DNA of 33,764 nt from an uncultured Bacilli bacterium (GTDB taxonomy: Bacteria; Bacillota_I; Bacilli_A; RF39; UBA660): positions 1 through 33,764 of the forward strand of contig CANQYU010000007.1 of assembly GCA_947628145.1 (NCBI GenBank), written 5' to 3'. The notes below the pieces were generated by a model that was not told the DNA's origin, did no database searches, and saw nothing but the letters and a program-made list of their open reading frames with translations. Numbering within the stretch: position 1 is the first letter of the stretch; each line of letters opens with the position of its first letter. Positions 24,326 to 31,106 of the stretch are shown here, in pieces. A program made the position numbers and the translations under genes.

Positions 24326-24459
24326 TTAATCTTTATGATACATTTGCTTACTACTATTAAGTTTATCAGAAATTGTTAATTTAACTAATCCTTGTTTAAT
24401 TGGTATGCTCCTTTTAACATTTCTGGTGTAATTTCAAAGGAAAATACCTAATCTTCCAT
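24326..24459 (-). pseudogene. Degraded small gene fragment
   Basis: The 324-bp gap between the Tad-like operon and the permease holds a broken reading frame. From ATG 24459 one frame reads MED-stop-VFSFEITPEMLKGAYQLNK, then stops. A shifted frame continues GLVKLTISDKLNSSKQMYHKD to a TAA at 24326. Two in-frame stops plus a frameshift in otherwise protein-like sequence suggest decay of a small protein gene of about 45 or more codons. The family is not recognised. Chance coding appearance in AT-rich DNA cannot be excluded. Confidence 0.35.
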
Positions 24460-24519
24460 TAATAATCCTATATATTTATTATTTACCTTATTAATCAATA
24501 AGACTTGCTCAAAACTTAG

Positions 24520-24549
24520 TCAAAATAAAAAGTGCAAAATTGCACTTTT
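24520..24549 (-). terminator. Terminator of the permease gene
   Basis: On the minus strand AAAAGTGCAA, TT, TTGCACTTTT is followed by TATTTT: a 10-bp perfect stem 14 bases after the permease stop. Confidence 0.8.
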
Positions 24550-24563
24550 AGCTCCTATTAGCC

Positions 24564-26006
24564 TTAAATAAATGTTAATAAAATGAAAATTACTAACAAG
24601 CAAACGAACATTCCGACCATAAATTTCCAAATATGTTTAATCCAATCTGAATATTTAACATTTAAAGTTGTAAGACCTGTTCCTAAAACTATACCTGTTG
24701 GAATAAAGAATTGAACTAAACCATAAATAGTCGTTAATATTACAAATACTGGTTTAATATAATCTGCATATTCTGCTGTGAAAAATGAACCTAATAAGAA
24801 TCCTGAATAACCTAAATCAGCATTATGGAAAATATTTGTAATAAAGGATACCATAATAGTCGTGGCTAAATTAAAGCCATCAGTTAAACCTAAGAATTTA
24901 TCTAAAATAGTTGTAACATAAGTAGATTTATAAACTATAAGCATTAAAGTATAAGCCGCTAGTACAAATAAGCAAGGTTTAACCATCTTTTTAACTCCAG
25001 CCGCAAAATTAGAAACAAATTCACTAAATTTAACTCTATAACAAACCGCGATTAAAATTATTAATAATAATAGAATTGGATTAAATGTGAATAAATCCCA
25101 AGCACCTAAAGGATAAGCTTGTTGTCCTAATAAATCTCTAAGAACATAAAAATCAGAACCAATTCTAACATTAGATACTAGGTCATGGAATGTATTAAAT
25201 ATTTCAATATTAAAATTATCACTCCAGTTCATAAATCCTAAAATTACTAAAACTAAAAGTAAAACACTCCAAATAATAAATGGAATAGCACTTTTCTTTT
25301 TAGTAGTTTCTTCTTCTAAAACTGGAAATATTTCTTCTCCTTGTTCTAAAGAAGCATCACTTTTACTCATATGTGATAAAGTAAAGAAATTAAATAAAGC
25401 TAAGCCTATTACTAAAATACCAGCTCTTACTAAGATAGTGGAATATATAACATCACTAACTTCTTGTCCTTCTAAAGCCAAATAAGGATTAAATAAAGTA
25501 AGTCCATCTGTTCCAAATGTTGCACCAATAATACCCACTAAAATAGAGCCAAATGTTGTCGCAAATATTGTCATTTTATCTAATTTCATTCTGTTTAAAA
25601 TAGAAACAAAGAATGGAATAAATAATATAACTACATAAGTTGATGATATTACACTAGTAAATATTGCAATTAAAACCGAAATTAAAACTACAAACACCTT
25701 TTTATTTTTACTAAAAGTCTTAGCAATACTATTAACTACTCTATTATAACCATCAGTTTTTGCTAAAACTCCATATAAGCCACCTACAAGTAATAAAAAT
25801 ATCACTTTATCAAGGACAAAAGAATAAAACTCGTTATAAATAATTACTGATAAATCATTTAAACCAATTCTCATCATTCCATCACTAACTATTAATCCGG
25901 CATCATCAAAATGACTGGCTGGAATTAACCATGAAAGAATTATTGCCACGCCTAAAAATATTAGAATACTTTTAAGTAGCCCAAATTTACCTTCTTTTTT
26001 CTTCAT
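24564..26006 (-). CDS. YfcC/DcuC-like polytopic permease
   Basis: The 480-aa membrane protein has about 12 hydrophobic segments. The N-terminal LSWLIPASHFDD segment resembles the IPAG-F signature of YfcC/DcuC-type carriers. A loop region with GATFGTDGLT (about residue 160) and a symmetric later segment with FHNADLGYSG (about 395) fit the two-fold re-entrant hairpin layout of the ion-transporter superfamily. Substrate cannot be told; dicarboxylates, amino acids or short fatty acids are carried by relatives. It is monocistronic, with its own promoter and terminator and a perfect AGGAGG site. Confidence 0.6.
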   Translation of the reverse strand: MKKKEGKFGLLKSILIFLGVAIILSWLIPASHFDDAGLIVSDGMMRIGLNDLSVIIYNEFYSFVLDKVIFLLLVGGLYGVLAKTDGYNRVVNSIAKTFSKNKKVFVVLISVLIAIFTSVISSTYVVILFIPFFVSILNRMKLDKMTIFATTFGSILVGIIGATFGTDGLTLFNPYLALEGQEVSDVIYSTILVRAGILVIGLALFNFFTLSHMSKSDASLEQGEEIFPVLEEETTKKKSAIPFIIWSVLLLVLVILGFMNWSDNFNIEIFNTFHDLVSNVRIGSDFYVLRDLLGQQAYPLGAWDLFTFNPILLLLIILIAVCYRVKFSEFVSNFAAGVKKMVKPCLFVLAAYTLMLIVYKSTYVTTILDKFLGLTDGFNLATTIMVSFITNIFHNADLGYSGFLLGSFFTAEYADYIKPVFVILTTIYGLVQFFIPTGIVLGTGLTTLNVKYSDWIKHIWKFMVGMFVCLLVIFILLTFI

Positions 26007-26025
26007 AAAAATCCCTCCTTTTTTG

Positions 26026-26034
26026 ATTATATCA
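26026..26034 (-). promoter_or_regulatory. Extended -10 promoter of the permease
   Basis: On the minus strand TGATATAAT (plus 26026-26034) is an extended -10. No good -35 is visible at 17 bp. The leader is about 13 nt. Confidence 0.45.
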
Positions 26035-26057
26035 CAAAATTTTCTAAATAAAAGAAA

Positions 26058-26108
26058 AAACGCTAAGTTTTTTATGAAATTTTTGTGAAAAATAACTTTT
26101 TAGCGTTT
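26058..26108 (-). terminator. Terminator of lysS
   Basis: On the minus strand AAACGCTAA(AA)AGTT pairs with AACTTAGCGTTT across a ~24-nt AT loop and is followed by TTTTCTTTT, about eight bases after the lysS stop. Confidence 0.65.
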
Positions 26109-26116
26109 ATTTATTT

Positions 26117-27598
26117 TTAATCTCTTGGTTTCATTGTTGGGAATAAAATTACTTCTCGAATTGTATCACTACCGGTAAGAAGCATTACTAATCTATCAAT
26201 TCCCATGCCCATTCCCCCAGCCGGAGGCATACCATATTCTAAGGCTTCGACAAAGTCTATATCCATATCATTAGCTTCCGCATTACCTAATTCTTTTTCT
26301 TTTAATTGTCCTAAAAATCTTTCGTATTGGTCAATTGGGTCATTAAGTTCTGTAAAAGCATTGGCATATTCACAACCATTGATAAATAATTCAAATCTTT
26401 GTGTAAAACGTTCGTCGTTTGGAGCTTTTTTAGCGAGAGGACTAATTTCAATTGGATGGCCAAATACAAATGTTGGTTCAATTATTGTTTCTTCAACATA
26501 CTTTTCAAAAAAAGCATTAACAATATGACCATAAGTAAAATGTTCTTCCACTTGAATATCATGTTCTAAAGCTAATTTAATTGCTTCTTCCGTACTTTTA
26601 ACGTTAAAGAAATCTATTCCTGTTTTTTCTTTTATTAAATCTACCATATGAGCTCTTTTAAAACCTGGGGTTAAACTAATATGATGTCCTTGATAATCTA
26701 CCTCATAACTACCATTTAAAGTCATGGCCGCATTACTAACTAAAGCTTCGGTTAAATCCATCATTCCCTCTAAATCACTGAATGCTTTATAAACCTCAAT
26801 TGAGGTAAACTCAGGATTATGTTTTTTATCCATTCCCTCATTTCTAAAGTTTCTGCCTATTTCATAAACGGCATCCATTCCTCCGACTAATAATCTTTTT
26901 AAATTAAGCTCGGTGGCAATTCTAAGATACATATCGATATTTTGTGTATTATGATGGGTAATAAATGGTTTAGCCGCGGCTCCCCCTAAAATAGTTCCTA
27001 GAATTGGGGTTTCTACCTCAACATAACCATGACTATCTAAATAATTTTGAATAGAGCGAATAATTTTAGGTCTGGCAAAAGCAATTTTTCTTGCTTCATC
27101 ATTGACAATTAAATCGACATATCTTCTTCTAAATCTTTCTTCTACATCACTTAAACCATGAAATTTTTCAGGAAGAGGTCTTAAAGCTTTAACTAAATGA
27201 GTATATTCTAAACATTTTATTGTTATTTCTCCTGTGCCAGTTTTCATAACAATTCCTCTAACCCCTACAATATCTCCTATATCGGCGGTTTTAAATAAAT
27301 TATAAGTTTCTTCGCCCACATCATTTATTGAAATATATATTTGAATACTACCTAATTTATCTTTAATTAGAAAGAAACTAGCTTTACCCATTTTACGAAT
27401 AAACATTATTCTTCCTGCCACTTTTACTTCTCTATGTAATTCTTCTAATTCTTCATGAGTTTTATCTTGTTCTTCTTCTTTTATATTTATAGAAAAATCT
27501 GTAACATCATATTTTTGTCCAAAAGGGTCAATTCCTAATTCTTTAATTTTATTTAACTTTTCTCTTCTAACTAATTCTTGCTCTGTAAATTCTCGCAT
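26117..27598 (-). CDS. lysS: Lysyl-tRNA synthetase, class II
   Basis: This enzyme charges tRNA-Lys in the cytoplasm. The 493-aa product has the N-terminal OB-fold anticodon-binding domain (REKLNKIKELGIDPFGQKYD, AGRIMFIRKMGKASFFLIKD). The class II core follows: motif 1 (RSIQNYLDSHGYVEVETPIL), motif 2 (FRNEGMDKKHNPEFTSIE) and motif 3 (GMGMGIDRLVMLLTG). Length is standard. Start ATG 27598 has GAGGAG at nine bases. The gene has its own SigA promoter and terminator, and no T-box leader fits in the short upstream gap. Confidence 0.97.
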   Translation of the reverse strand: MREFTEQELVRREKLNKIKELGIDPFGQKYDVTDFSINIKEEEQDKTHEELEELHREVKVAGRIMFIRKMGKASFFLIKDKLGSIQIYISINDVGEETYNLFKTADIGDIVGVRGIVMKTGTGEITIKCLEYTHLVKALRPLPEKFHGLSDVEERFRRRYVDLIVNDEARKIAFARPKIIRSIQNYLDSHGYVEVETPILGTILGGAAAKPFITHHNTQNIDMYLRIATELNLKRLLVGGMDAVYEIGRNFRNEGMDKKHNPEFTSIEVYKAFSDLEGMMDLTEALVSNAAMTLNGSYEVDYQGHHISLTPGFKRAHMVDLIKEKTGIDFFNVKSTEEAIKLALEHDIQVEEHFTYGHIVNAFFEKYVEETIIEPTFVFGHPIEISPLAKKAPNDERFTQRFELFINGCEYANAFTELNDPIDQYERFLGQLKEKELGNAEANDMDIDFVEALEYGMPPAGGMGMGIDRLVMLLTGSDTIREVILFPTMKPRD

Positions 27599-27622
27599 TT
27601 ACTTCAACTCCTCATACAAGAT

Positions 27623-27651
27623 AATATAACATAAAATATTAAACTTATCAA
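27623..27651 (-). promoter_or_regulatory. Promoter of lysS
   Basis: On the minus strand TTGATA (plus 27646-27651), 17 bp, TATATT (plus 27623-27628). The leader is about 18 nt. Confidence 0.6.
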
Positions 27652-27653
27652 AT

Positions 27654-27674
27654 AAAAAATAGGCTTAATGCCTA
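27654..27674 (-). terminator. Second tandem terminator after the surface-protein gene
   Basis: On the minus strand TAGGC, ATTAA, GCCTA is followed by TTTTTT. It sits just before the lysS promoter and backs up the terminator at 27681-27703. Confidence 0.7.
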
Positions 27675-27680
27675 ATATTT

Positions 27681-27703
27681 AAAAAAGCAACTATTCGTTG
27701 CTT
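27681..27703 (-). terminator. First tandem terminator after the surface-protein gene
   Basis: On the minus strand AAGCAAC, GAATA, GTTGCTT is followed by TTTT. The 7-bp stem lies six bases after the stop of the SPDTG protein. Confidence 0.75.
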
Positions 27704-27708
27704 AATTT

Positions 27709-28341
27709 CTATATTTTATAAACTTTATTAGATTTTCTACTATATAAATATACACCCGCAATTGCAACTAATCCTCCGCCAATTGCAATATATGGAATAA
27801 CGCTTCCTGTATCTGGTGAAGGAACATCATTAGGATTTGATGGTGTTACCCCCTCACAAGATGCTTGAGCTTCTTCTTCGGTTACCTCTTTACTATCTTT
27901 ATCAAAATAATGGTCATCTATAGTCATACAAGATAATCCTAAAGGACTATAATCTAATTGACATTCTTTTTTAGAAGCATCAACAATATCTGCCGTAACA
28001 GTTATAGCTTCTGTTTTACCACTTACATTAACTCCATCTTTAACTTTAAGTAAATAACTAATTCCATTTTCTTCTCTAGTTTCGTTTACAATTGTAAAAT
28101 TTGAACCTGCTAAACTAGCTGTTATTTTAACATTATTAGTTTCAATTAATTTTAAATATACATAACCATTAACTGTTTTTTCTACATAATATATTTTATT
28201 AATATAATAACTTCCATCATCTTTCTTTGTCCATTCGCTTTGGTCATAAGAAACATTATAATAAGCATCCGCGGCTTTAACATTTGGCATAACTACTAGC
28301 ATCGCCACAATTAAACTAACCATCAATAAAAATCTTTTCAT
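27709..28341 (-). CDS. Wall-anchored surface protein with SPDTG sorting signal
   Basis: The 210-aa protein has a signal peptide (residues 1-24, ending VKAADA) and a beta-rich extracellular domain of about 140 residues with three Cys. A C-terminal sorting signal follows: SPDTG (175-179), a hydrophobic helix (about 181-200, VIPYIAIGGGLVAIAGVYLY) and the basic tail SRKSNKVYKI. SPDTG departs from LPXTG but resembles the (S/P)PXTG motifs used by the class B sortase of Clostridioides difficile. The divergent neighbour is a class B sortase, so the pair is probably enzyme and substrate. The domain's function is unknown. The start follows GAGAGG. Confidence 0.78.
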   Translation of the reverse strand: MKRFLLMVSLIVAMLVVMPNVKAADAYYNVSYDQSEWTKKDDGSYYINKIYYVEKTVNGYVYLKLIETNNVKITASLAGSNFTIVNETREENGISYLLKVKDGVNVSGKTEAITVTADIVDASKKECQLDYSPLGLSCMTIDDHYFDKDSKEVTEEEAQASCEGVTPSNPNDVPSPDTGSVIPYIAIGGGLVAIAGVYLYSRKSNKVYKI

Positions 28342-28376
28342 TTGAATAACCTCTCTTACTTTTCTATTATGTCCTA

Positions 28377-28385
28377 ATTATATCA
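28377..28385 (-). promoter_or_regulatory. Extended -10 promoter of the SPDTG protein gene
   Basis: On the minus strand TGATATAAT (plus 28377-28385), about 36 bases upstream of ATG 28341; the -35 is poor. It lies back to back with the sortase promoter in a 125-bp intergenic region. Confidence 0.45.
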
Positions 28386-28421
28386 TAAAAATGTAAAAAA
28401 TAAATATTTTTTTGTAAATTA

Positions 28422-28450
28422 TTTCAAAATATGTAAAGATATGTTATTAT
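28422..28450 (+). promoter_or_regulatory. Candidate promoter of the sortase gene
   Basis: TTTCAA (28422-28427), 17 bp, TATTAT (28445-28450). The predicted start near 28457 coincides with the ribosome site GGTGG (28457-28461). Confidence 0.4.
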
Positions 28451-28466
28451 ATAAATGGTGGCTAAT

Positions 28467-30089
28467 GTGAAAAAGATTTTAATAAATATTAAAGATAACA
28501 CAATTATCTTTGCTTATAAAACCAATAATAGTACAATTAATAATGAACTTATTAACACTAATATTATTAGTAATAATGAATTAGTTTTTAGTGATGTCTA
28601 TATAAAAGAAAATAATAAAATTTTATCGGCATTTATAAATGAATTATCTTTACAGTATCATATAAATAAAATAGTTATTTCTAAAAATTCTCTAGCCCCT
28701 TTAATTTTAAATTTATTTACTAAAGCCTCTAGTATTACTAGTGTTTATTTTAAAAGTGACGAACCACTTAGTTATACTATTTGTGAACAATTAATATCTT
28801 TAAAAACTATCAAAGAAATTAATTGTTATACTCTCCAACCCTTTATGTTAGAATTATTAGATAAAAATAATATTACTTGTGATACCCGTAGTGAAATTCT
28901 TTATTTAAGTAATTTTATGGAAACTAATAATTTAATTAGATTTTCTAATATTTATTATAAAACCAATATTCGTATAAATACTCCTTTAACTTTAGAAGAT
29001 TTAACTGATATTGAAAACTTTTTAAAAATAAATAAATATCTTAAAATAGTTCATATTAATACTTTAAATATTAAAGAATTAGAACATCTTTTAAAACTAT
29101 TTATTAAATATGAACGTCATTTAAAAATAGTTATTCATGATAATATTAATGATGAAAAAACTATTAATTATTTAAAAACTCTTAATAAAAAATATAAAAG
29201 AAAATACCATCTTTATTTAACTTTAGAATATTCTAAAGAATATCTTAATCAAAATATTTTTAAACAAACTATTATTAATACTTTAAAAGTATGTGGTTTA
29301 ATTATTTCTAGTTTAGTTATTTTAGTTGTAACTTATATTGGTGTTTCTAATTATGTTGCTCTAAAACAAGTAAATAAAATTAAAGACGAATTAGCCGAGG
29401 TTATAACTACGACTGACCCTACGCCTTTTATTGAAGCTAAAAATAAAGAAAACGAAAAGAATTATGAAATCACCACTCCGGAAGAAGAAACTCCTAATGA
29501 ATATCCTATTAAAAAAGTAACTAATGAAAATTTAGCTTCTCTTCTTACCGTTAATAATGATGTCGTCGGTGAATTAAAAGTTAATAATACTAATATTGAT
29601 TATCCTGTTGTTCAAACTGATAATAATGATTATTATTTAAAACATAATATTAATCGCGAAAATAATGCTAACGGATGGATATATATGGATTATCGTAATG
29701 ATGCCATGAATTTACATAGAAATACTATTATATATGGTCATAATATGTATTATAGTGGTGTTATGTTTGGAACTCTTTATAAAACGGCAACTAAAAATTG
29801 GTATACTAATCCCGAAAATCAAATTATAACTTTTAATACTTTATATGAAAAAATGCAATTTCAAATTTTTTCTATTTATCGCGTTCCCAAGACTAATGAT
29901 TATTTAAAAGTTTACTTTAATGATAATCAAGAATTTCTTGACTTTATTGATTTAGTTAAAAATCGTAGTATTTATAATTTTAATGTTGAGGTACCAGTGG
30001 ATGCGAAAATTCTTACTTTATCTACTTGTTCTAATAATGGTACTAAAAGATTAGTTATTCATGCTAAATTAATTACTCCTGAAAATTAG
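28467..30089 (+). CDS. srtB: Class B sortase with large N-terminal cytoplasmic domain
   Basis: Sortases cleave sorting signals and attach proteins to the wall. Using track numbering, the C-terminal sortase domain (about 350-544) has the class B pattern: YPVVQTDNNDYYLKHNI, H429 in IIYGHNM, C525 in LTLSTCS and R532 in GTKRLVIHAKL. One membrane helix lies at about 276-298. The first 275 residues form an alternating helix/strand region with no signal peptide, predicted cytoplasmic. Typical SrtB proteins have only a short tail here; I do not recognise the domain. GTG 28467, five bases after GGTGG, is preferred to ATG 28455, which overlaps that site. It diverges from its likely substrate gene. Its stop overlaps the convergent trmB stop. 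Confidence 0.85.
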   Translation: MKKILINIKDNTIIFAYKTNNSTINNELINTNIISNNELVFSDVYIKENNKILSAFINELSLQYHINKIVISKNSLAPLILNLFTKASSITSVYFKSDEPLSYTICEQLISLKTIKEINCYTLQPFMLELLDKNNITCDTRSEILYLSNFMETNNLIRFSNIYYKTNIRINTPLTLEDLTDIENFLKINKYLKIVHINTLNIKELEHLLKLFIKYERHLKIVIHDNINDEKTINYLKTLNKKYKRKYHLYLTLEYSKEYLNQNIFKQTIINTLKVCGLIISSLVILVVTYIGVSNYVALKQVNKIKDELAEVITTTDPTPFIEAKNKENEKNYEITTPEEETPNEYPIKKVTNENLASLLTVNNDVVGELKVNNTNIDYPVVQTDNNDYYLKHNINRENNANGWIYMDYRNDAMNLHRNTIIYGHNMYYSGVMFGTLYKTATKNWYTNPENQIITFNTLYEKMQFQIFSIYRVPKTNDYLKVYFNDNQEFLDFIDLVKNRSIYNFNVEVPVDAKILTLSTCSNNGTKRLVIHAKLITPEN

Positions 30090-30100
30090 GAGTTTTTTTT
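30075..30100 (+). terminator. Terminator of the sortase gene
   Basis: ACTCCT, GAAAATT, AGGAGT is followed by TTTTTTT. The stem holds the last codons and the stop. On the minus strand there is no U-run, so trmB is not clearly terminated here. Confidence 0.75.
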
Positions 30101-30715
30101 CGCGACTAAATAATTAATTTTAATTCCCTGCTCCTGAAATTTCTTTTCATATTCTGTGACTACATTATCTATATCGCTATTAGCTAAATCTAAATTAACA
30201 TCAACAAATTTATAACCATAATTACTAAGAGAGACTAAAGAACTTGCAAAAAGACCTAAATTATCAGTTTTCAAGGCAATAATTCTTTCATCCTTAAATA
30301 TTTCTTCATAAATTGCTAAAAATATTTCACTAGTAAGTCTTCTTTTAGCTTGTCTTTTCTTAGGCCAAGGGTCAGAAAAATTTAAATATATTTGGGTTAT
30401 TTCTTTCGAAAACACTTGAGCTAAAGCTAAAGAATCCATATTAATAATCCGTAAATTAGGTAACTTTTGAGGATATTTTTTTATAGCTCGAGCTAATACT
30501 CCCGAATATTTTTCAATTCCAATAAAATTAATATGGGGAAACTTTAAAGCCATATTATAGATAAAATCTCCTTTCCCCATGCCTATTTCTAAATGAATAG
30601 GATTTTTATTAGCAAATTCTATCGCCCACTTGCCCTTTAAATTATTTGGTTCTTTAATTAAATAATCACATTCATTTATTAATATCTCTTTATCTTTTAA
30701 ATTTCTAAGACGCAT
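30086..30715 (-). CDS. trmB: tRNA (guanine-N7-)-methyltransferase
   Basis: TrmB makes m7G46 in tRNA variable loops using S-adenosylmethionine. The 209-aa product has the SAM-binding motif LEIGMGKGDF (about 56-65), the acidic IGIEKYSGV strand end, and the catalytic block LNFSDPWPKKRQAKRRLT (about 132-149), which is diagnostic. The C-terminal TEYEKKF motif is also present. Length is normal. The ribosome site is weak (GAAGTGATT). It diverges from the coat-like gene at 30770, and its stop overlaps the sortase stop by three bases. Confidence 0.95.
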   Translation of the reverse strand: MRLRNLKDKEILINECDYLIKEPNNLKGKWAIEFANKNPIHLEIGMGKGDFIYNMALKFPHINFIGIEKYSGVLARAIKKYPQKLPNLRIINMDSLALAQVFSKEITQIYLNFSDPWPKKRQAKRRLTSEIFLAIYEEIFKDERIIALKTDNLGLFASSLVSLSNYGYKFVDVNLDLANSDIDNVVTEYEKKFQEQGIKINYLVAKKNS

Positions 30716-30722
30716 TTAAATC

Positions 30723-30749
30723 ACTTCTTTCTTACGTATGCATATAATA
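30723..30749 (+). promoter_or_regulatory. Candidate sporulation (SigK/SigE) promoter of the coat-like gene
   Basis: AC (30723-30724), 16 bp, CATATAATA (30741-30749) fits the mother-cell SigK pattern (AC, 16-17, CATAnnnTA) and the SigE -10 (CATACA-T) closely. A SigA -10 (TATAAT) overlaps it but has no good -35 at 17 bp. Confidence 0.35.
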
Positions 30750-30769
30750 AAATTGAAAGGAAAATAATC

Positions 30770-31090
30770 ATGAAAAAAGACCGAAATTCATTTTTTGGAG
30801 AAGCTTCTTATCTAAATCAACAAACATACCCTAATCCTAATATGGCTCCTTTTGCAACCACTAGTTTTGCTAATCAAGGATTTTATGCCGGCCCTATTGG
30901 TGGCAATATGAATTATAACCCTAACATTCCCCTAAATAAAGAAATGCCTGATTATTCTGATATCGAAGCTCGTTTATCTAAAATTGAAAGACAAATTAAT
31001 CGTCTTGACATTCGTTTAAATAAACTTGAAACAAATGGGTTTTATTCCACGGATGATTTAGAAAATACCACTAACGTTTATATGGTCTAA
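30770..31090 (+). CDS. Small coiled-coil protein, possible spore coat component
   Basis: The 106-aa protein is not recognised. Residues about 8-60 are rich in Asn, Pro, Tyr, Phe and Gly (QQTYPNPNMAPF, GFYAGPIGGNMNYNPNIP), a composition common in coat and exosporium proteins. Residues about 63-90 form a coiled coil with regular hydrophobic spacing (IEARLSKIERQINRLDIRLNKLE). There is no signal peptide or membrane helix. The start follows AAAGGA by eight bases. A mother-cell-like promoter lies upstream, and the gene ends in a palindromic terminator abutting the convergent flippase gene. The coat assignment is inference from composition and promoter. Confidence 0.6.
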   Translation: MKKDRNSFFGEASYLNQQTYPNPNMAPFATTSFANQGFYAGPIGGNMNYNPNIPLNKEMPDYSDIEARLSKIERQINRLDIRLNKLETNGFYSTDDLENTTNVYMV

Positions 31091-31106
31091 TTAGACCTCT
31101 TTTTTA
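31084..31106 (+). terminator. Palindromic terminator containing two stop codons
   Basis: GGTCTAATTAGACC (31084-31097) is followed by TCTTTTTT. The loop region contains both the TAA of the coat-like gene and the complement of the flippase TAA. Confidence 0.8.

Noticed and set aside
27599-27653. T-box or other leader riboswitch before lysS
   Set aside because: Only about 18 nt lie between the predicted transcription start and ATG; the upstream hairpins are terminators of the preceding gene.
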